NCBI GenBank assembly: GCA_937892835.1
Contig: CALBHM010000201.1
Coordinates: 1-9,908 of the forward strand
Direction of reading: 5' to 3'
Length of the DNA: 9,908 nucleotides
Source of the DNA: an uncultured Ruminococcus sp.
Lineage (GTDB): Bacteria; Bacillota; Clostridia; Oscillospirales; Acutalibacteraceae
The position numbers and the translations under genes are program-made. Position 1 is the stretch's first letter, and every line of letters begins with the position of its first letter. A model generated the notes under the pieces. The model did no database searches and was not told where the DNA came from. It saw only the letters and a program-made list of their open reading frames with translations. Positions 6,703-9,908 of the stretch are shown in pieces.

Positions 6703-6800
6703 TACGGGACAAACTATTGCTATACATTTTTGAGATAAATAAGCACAAATATAACCCGAAACTTTTGTGAATATTGTCGTAAAAAAAATGAAAAATTCTA

Positions 6801-6829
6801 TTGTATTTCTTCCGATTTTCTGCAATAAT
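6801..6829 (+). promoter_or_regulatory. Probable promoter of the glmU operon
   Basis: TTGTAT (6801-6806) is followed after 17 bases by AATAAT (6824-6829), which is preceded by TGC and so has an extended -10 character. Transcription would start near 6836, about 30 bases before the glmU ATG. It is divergent from the ppdK promoter, with the two -10 boxes about 125 bases apart. Confidence 0.6.
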
Positions 6830-6866
6830 TAGTATGTAGATTTTTATTCACTGAGGAGGTAATAAA

Positions 6867-8267
6867 ATGAGTTCAAATTGTGCAGTTATTTTGGCAGCGG
6901 GCCAAGGCACACGAATGAAATCTTCAAAGCCGAAGGTTCTCGCCGAGGTTTTGTTTAAACCCATGATAGATTGGGTCACCGATGCGGCCGTTAATGCCGG
7001 CGTCGAGGATATTTGCCTGGTTACGGGCTTCAAGCACGAGATGATCGACGAGCACTTCGGCGGCAGATTCAAGACCGTCGAGCAGGCCGAGCTTCTCGGT
7101 ACCGGTCACGCAATCATGCAGGCAAAGGATTTCATCAAGGAGCATATCCCGGGCAACGTGCTCGTTCTCAACGGTGACGCTCCCCTTATCCCTGCCGAAA
7201 CGCTCAAAGCCGCTTTTGATTTTCATATGGCAGGCAACAATGCGGCAACGGTTATCTCCGCCAAGGTTGCCGATCCGTTCGGATACGGCAGAATAATCCG
7301 CTCAAGAGACGGCAAGCTCAAGAAGATAGTTGAGGAAAAAGAAGCTACACAGACCGAAAAAATTGTTAACGAGGTAAACTCGGGTGCTTATTGGTTCTCA
7401 AGCTCGGTTCTTCTCGAATCGCTTGAAGGCATCATTGAAAAGCACGACAAAAAGAACGACAAGGCGATTGAATATCACCTCACGGATGCGGTTGAGGTCA
7501 TTCTCGAGAAGGGTCTCAACGCCGTCGCTTACGACGCAAGCTCACCGGATATCGTCCTCGGTGCAAACGACAGAGTTCAGCTCCAGCTGCTCAACGATAT
7601 TGCTCGCAGGAACATTCTCAAAAAGCATATGCTCAACGGCGTTTCGATTCCGTGCGCAGACGGAGTTATCATCTCCCCCGACGCTAAAATCAAGGCCGAC
7701 ACAGAGATCCTTCCCGGCACGATAATCAAGGGCAAATCCGTTATCGGTGCAAACTGCGATATCGGTCCGAACAGCATAATTGAGGACAGCGTTATCGGCG
7801 ACAACGTTTCGCTCAACAGCGTTCAGTGCTACAGTGCAGAGATCAAGAACGGCGCACACATGGGTCCGTTCGTCCGTGTACGTCCCGGTTCGGTTATCGG
7901 AGAGGGCGTCAAGGTCGGCAACTTCGTTGAATTCAAGAATTCGGTCATAGGCGACCATACAAGCGTCGCACACCTGACCTATATAGGCGATTCCGACGTC
8001 GGCAGCGGCGTAAACTTCGGCTGCGGCTGTGCAACCGCCAACTACGACGGCAAATCAAAGGCAAGAACAAGAGTCGGCAACAATGCGTTCATCGGCTGCG
8101 ACACCTGCCTTGTTGCTCCCGTTCAGGTCGGCGACAATGCATACACGGCGGCAGGCTCGGTCATCACCGAGGATGTTCCGGACAATGCGCTCGCAATCGC
8201 AAGATCCAAGGAATCCGTCAAGAAGGATTGGGTCAAGAAAAAGAAGCCATACAGATGGCAGAAGTAA
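6867..8267 (+). CDS. glmU: Bifunctional UDP-N-acetylglucosamine pyrophosphorylase / glucosamine-1-phosphate N-acetyltransferase
   Basis: A 466-residue cytosolic enzyme catalysing the last two steps to UDP-GlcNAc, the precursor of peptidoglycan: acetylation of glucosamine-1-phosphate, then uridylylation. The N-terminal Rossmann-like part (about 1-230) shows LAAGQGTRMKSSKPKVL (9-25), LGTGHA (77-82), GDAPL with metal-binding D104, EVNSGAY (169-175) and GAND with N234. The C-terminal part (about 255-455) is a left-handed beta-helix of hexapeptide repeats (I-G-x-x-x-x), with acetyltransferase residues aligning to the E. coli set: R339, K357, H369 in AHLTYIGD, Y372, N383, N392 in ANYDG and K398. 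Length is normal for the family. The start is secure: GAGGAGGT lies six bases upstream and the N-terminus is canonical. The Lys-rich C-terminal tail (about 452-466) is ordinary. It leads a rightward group with a lipoprotein gene and pth. Confidence 0.97.
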   Translation: MSSNCAVILAAGQGTRMKSSKPKVLAEVLFKPMIDWVTDAAVNAGVEDICLVTGFKHEMIDEHFGGRFKTVEQAELLGTGHAIMQAKDFIKEHIPGNVLVLNGDAPLIPAETLKAAFDFHMAGNNAATVISAKVADPFGYGRIIRSRDGKLKKIVEEKEATQTEKIVNEVNSGAYWFSSSVLLESLEGIIEKHDKKNDKAIEYHLTDAVEVILEKGLNAVAYDASSPDIVLGANDRVQLQLLNDIARRNILKKHMLNGVSIPCADGVIISPDAKIKADTEILPGTIIKGKSVIGANCDIGPNSIIEDSVIGDNVSLNSVQCYSAEIKNGAHMGPFVRVRPGSVIGEGVKVGNFVEFKNSVIGDHTSVAHLTYIGDSDVGSGVNFGCGCATANYDGKSKARTRVGNNAFIGCDTCLVAPVQVGDNAYTAAGSVITEDVPDNALAIARSKESVKKDWVKKKKPYRWQK

Positions 8268-8277
8268 GAGGTAAGCT

Positions 8278-9036
8278 ATGAACAATAAGATTTTAACAAG
8301 AATTATTTCGCTCTTCATGGCGGCAAGCGTTGTGCTCACCGTCGGCGGCTGCGGAAAGAAGGACAGCACTGCAAACGGCAATTCCGACGCTGATGCTGCC
8401 AACGGAACGACAAAAGAAAGCGTTCAGGAGGTAGTTGACGGAAAGGGTGCTCCGGTTCAGCCGAACGTTGACGAAAAGGCAAGCACGGCAGTCGTTAAGT
8501 ACACCAAGGTCAACTCCGAGGGCAAGAAAGAGGACGCAACGACCGTTATCAACGTCAACAGTCCCATCATCAATGAAATTTCAATGAGCGCAAAGCTGAG
8601 TGATCAGTACAAGACGGACGCTCAGAAGCTGAACTTCGTCAACAGCGTCACAAGAAACAACGATATTGACAAGGACAAGGCCGAGGAAATTATCAAAAAA
8701 GCCGATGAATGGGTTGAATTCGGCTACACAGCCTATGTCGCAAACACAAGCGCAAAGCGACTTGTTACCGCTTTCCTTGAAATCGGAGGCAAGAACAATA
8801 ACCTTGTTGTCAAGAAGAATCTTGACTGCGAATACGGTATCAAATCCGGCTCGGCAACGACCGTTTACATTTCCGGATTTGTAAACATTGAGAAATTCCC
8901 CGATGAGGAAGCAATCATCAAGGAGCTTAACAACATGAAAATCAAGCTGGTTTACACCCTCACCGACGACAGCGTAACGGATATCGAAAACTGGGACGAG
9001 GTTGACCAAAAGACAATGGATGTCAAATTCGGCTGA
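8278..9036 (+). CDS. Putative lipoprotein of unknown function
   Basis: A 252-residue predicted lipoprotein. The N-terminus MNNKILTRIISLFMAASVVL continues to a lipobox V-G-G-C, with C25 as the lipid-modified residue, so the protein should be anchored on the outer face of the membrane. Residues 26-70 are a low-complexity Asn/Asp/Ser/Thr-rich tether. Residues about 71-252 look like one globular domain: a charged helical stretch with DIDKDKAEEIIKKADEW (129-145), then alternating strands (FGYTAYVANTSAKRLVTAFL, and VYISGFVNI at 196-204). The strand pattern with a central N-T-S turn recalls small Ig-like beta-sandwich domains of bacterial lipoproteins such as DUF4352 or FxLYD types; that resemblance is tentative. 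AAGAGGT precedes the ATG and only 10 bases separate it from the glmU stop, so it is probably co-transcribed with glmU. I do not recognise a specific family and assign no function. Confidence 0.85.
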   Translation: MNNKILTRIISLFMAASVVLTVGGCGKKDSTANGNSDADAANGTTKESVQEVVDGKGAPVQPNVDEKASTAVVKYTKVNSEGKKEDATTVINVNSPIINEISMSAKLSDQYKTDAQKLNFVNSVTRNNDIDKDKAEEIIKKADEWVEFGYTAYVANTSAKRLVTAFLEIGGKNNNLVVKKNLDCEYGIKSGSATTVYISGFVNIEKFPDEEAIIKELNNMKIKLVYTLTDDSVTDIENWDEVDQKTMDVKFG

Positions 9037-9057
9037 TAAAATAAATATAAAACATAT

Positions 9058-9091
9058 TTGTCGTATTGAGGTCAGCGCTTCAATACGACAA
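9058..9091 (+). other. 12-bp stem hairpin just before pth
   Basis: TTGTCGTATTGA (9058-9069) and TCAATACGACAA (9080-9091) are perfect inverted arms around a 10-base loop; a G-U and a G-C pair can extend the stem inward. It starts 21 bases after the lipoprotein stop and ends 5 bases before the pth ribosome binding site (TGAGGTG, 9097-9103). Only TTT follows, so as a terminator it would be weak. It may partly separate glmU-lipoprotein transcription from pth, protect the mRNA, or tune pth translation. Confidence 0.6.
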
Positions 9092-9107
9092 TTTCCTGAG
9101 GTGCAAA

Positions 9108-9710
9108 ATGTTCTTTAAAAGAAGCAAGGGAATTGCACCCGGCCCGATCGAATTTCTCATCGTCGGCCTCGGCAATCCCGGCAAAAACTATGAATTCACA
9201 CGACACAATGCGGGCTTTCTGACACTCGACCACATTGCAAGCGAGCTTGACACGGAGATAACAAATCTCAAAAACAATGCTCTTGTCGCAGACGTTGTTA
9301 TCAACGACCACAGATGCCTGCTCGTCAAGCCGCAGACGTTCATGAACAACAGCGGCACGGCGGTTAGGGATATTGCGAAGTTCTATAAGATTCCGCCCGA
9401 AAAGATAATCGTGATTTTTGACGATATCTCCCTCCCCTGCGGCAAGCTGAGAATCAGACGCAAGGGCACGGACGGCGGCCACAACGGAATCAAGAGTATA
9501 ATCTATCATCTCAATTCCGACCAATTCCCGAGAATCAAGATCGGCGTCGGCGCAAAGCCGAACCCGGAATATGACCTCGCCGATTGGGTACTTTCAAAGT
9601 TCGGCAAGGACGATATGGAACAGCTCAAATCGGCCATAACAAAGGCGACAGAGGTTCTTCCGTTCATTCTCGACGGCGACATTGACAAGGCAATGAATAA
9701 AGCAAATTAA
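9108..9710 (+). CDS. pth: Peptidyl-tRNA hydrolase
   Basis: A 200-residue cytosolic esterase that releases tRNA from prematurely dropped peptidyl-tRNAs, an essential recycling step. Family motifs are all present: IVGLGNPGKNYEFTRHNAGF with N23 and catalytic H33, KPQTFMNNSG with M79 and N80, FDDISLPCGKLRIRRKG with D105, and GGHNGIKSI with H125 and N126. They correspond to E. coli N10, H20, M67, N68, D93, H113 and N114. The chosen ATG at 9108 follows TGAGGTG at the right distance; a TTG 42 bases upstream in frame falls inside the hairpin and has no ribosome site. With this start the protein carries about 13 extra N-terminal residues (MFFKRSKGIAPGP) before the usual first strand. It lies downstream of glmU and the lipoprotein gene after a 71-base gap, and is followed at once by a terminator. 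Confidence 0.96.
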   Translation: MFFKRSKGIAPGPIEFLIVGLGNPGKNYEFTRHNAGFLTLDHIASELDTEITNLKNNALVADVVINDHRCLLVKPQTFMNNSGTAVRDIAKFYKIPPEKIIVIFDDISLPCGKLRIRRKGTDGGHNGIKSIIYHLNSDQFPRIKIGVGAKPNPEYDLADWVLSKFGKDDMEQLKSAITKATEVLPFILDGDIDKAMNKAN

Positions 9711-9712
9711 AA

Positions 9713-9742
9713 TGCGGACGGCTTCGGCTGTCCGTAATTTTT
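9713..9742 (+). terminator. UUCG-tetraloop intrinsic terminator after pth
   Basis: CGGACGGC (9715-9722) pairs with GCTGTCCG (9727-9734), with one G-U pair, around a C(UUCG)G tetraloop at 9723-9726. AATTTTTA follows. It begins 2 bases after the pth stop. The very stable tetraloop plus T-run make this a strong Rho-independent terminator that closes the glmU-lipoprotein-pth group. Confidence 0.93.
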
Positions 9743-9814
9743 ATGGGAACATATGGGTACAACAATGAGTATTGCAACCTACGGTTAGATTTTTAAAGCG
9801 GCATATTTCGTAGC

Positions 9815-9834
9815 GGTCGATGACCACATCGACC
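9815..9834. repeat. Short palindromic intergenic repeat (GGTCGATG type)
   Basis: GGTCGATG (9815-9822) and CATCGACC (9827-9834) form a perfect 8-bp hairpin with ACCA as loop, preceded by CGTAG and followed by CCAAG. It resembles, from memory, short intergenic repeats in gut Clostridia that begin with a GTAGGGG-like lead and contain a GC-rich palindrome; this copy would be slightly degenerate (GTAGCGG). I could not check its copy number. Nothing gene-like is visible between 9743 and 9814. Confidence 0.5.
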
Positions 9835-9856
9835 CCAAGACTTGCAGAAACCAACC

Positions 9857-9908
9857 AAGGCTTCTCCTTGAGGAGAAGCTCCGTCGTAAGACGGTGATGA
9901 GGTGGAAA
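9857..9908. repeat. Double-hairpin intergenic repeat, probably truncated by the window end
   Basis: The segment folds as two adjacent hairpins. GCTTCTCC (9860-9867) pairs with GGAGAAGC (9872-9879) around TTGA, and CCGTC (9881-9885) pairs with GACGG (9890-9894) around a GTAA (GNRA-type) loop. TGATGAGGTGGAAA then runs to the last base. This layout (CCAAGGCTTCTCCTT, second stem, then GATGAGGTG) is like an abundant palindromic repeat I recall from Faecalibacterium and Ruminococcus genomes. That family link is from memory and unverified; the two stems are seen directly. Confidence 0.6.

Noticed and set aside
9743..9796. A 17-codon open frame starting at the ATG at 9743
   Set aside because: It is short, has no ribosome binding site, starts inside the terminator tail of pth and shows no recognisable composition.
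9857..9894. The paired stems as part of a CRISPR array or riboswitch
   Set aside because: There is no repeat-spacer periodicity and no downstream gene in view; a dispersed double-hairpin repeat fits better.

Overview
The window looks like chromosomal DNA from a gut-type low-to-moderate-GC Firmicute of the Ruminococcaceae/Oscillospiraceae kind (Ruminococcus or Eubacterium siraeum-like). The evidence is a secreted BspA-type leucine-rich-repeat protein ending in a dockerin-like double calcium-binding module, a clostridial-type pyruvate phosphate dikinase, strong GGAGG-type ribosome binding sites, and short palindromic intergenic repeats of a style I recall from gut Clostridia. The genus is an inference; there is no rRNA gene to confirm it.

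Layout. Positions 1-250 (minus) hold the start of a secreted protein with a Pro-Thr-Thr-Glu repeat, cut off by the window edge, with a near-consensus promoter at 282-309. A 242-base gap follows, holding that promoter, a symmetric hairpin and the terminator of the next gene. Positions 493-3693 (minus) encode a 1066-residue secreted LRR/dockerin protein, the most unusual gene here. Its own promoter, a long perfect inverted repeat and a second inverted repeat lie in 3694-3900. Positions 3987-6611 (minus) encode pyruvate phosphate dikinase, with a strong terminator at 3903-3934. Positions 6612-6866 form a divergent promoter region. Rightward from there run glmU (6867-8267), a lipoprotein gene of unknown function (8278-9036) and pth (9108-9710), ending in a UUCG-tetraloop terminator. 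The last 165 bases hold no gene but two adjacent palindromic repeats, the second probably running past the window end.

How the genes fit together. PPDK (central carbon metabolism), GlmU (UDP-GlcNAc for cell wall) and Pth (peptidyl-tRNA recycling) are housekeeping genes. GlmU and Pth are often neighbours in Firmicutes; here an uncharacterised lipoprotein gene sits between them, only 10 bases after glmU, so it is probably co-transcribed with glmU. The two left-hand genes encode exported, probably surface or adhesive, proteins and form an accessory segment with separate promoters and terminators. I see no convincing new defence, mobile or biosynthetic system. The best leads are the modular LRR/dockerin protein with its possible operator, and the repeats at the right edge.
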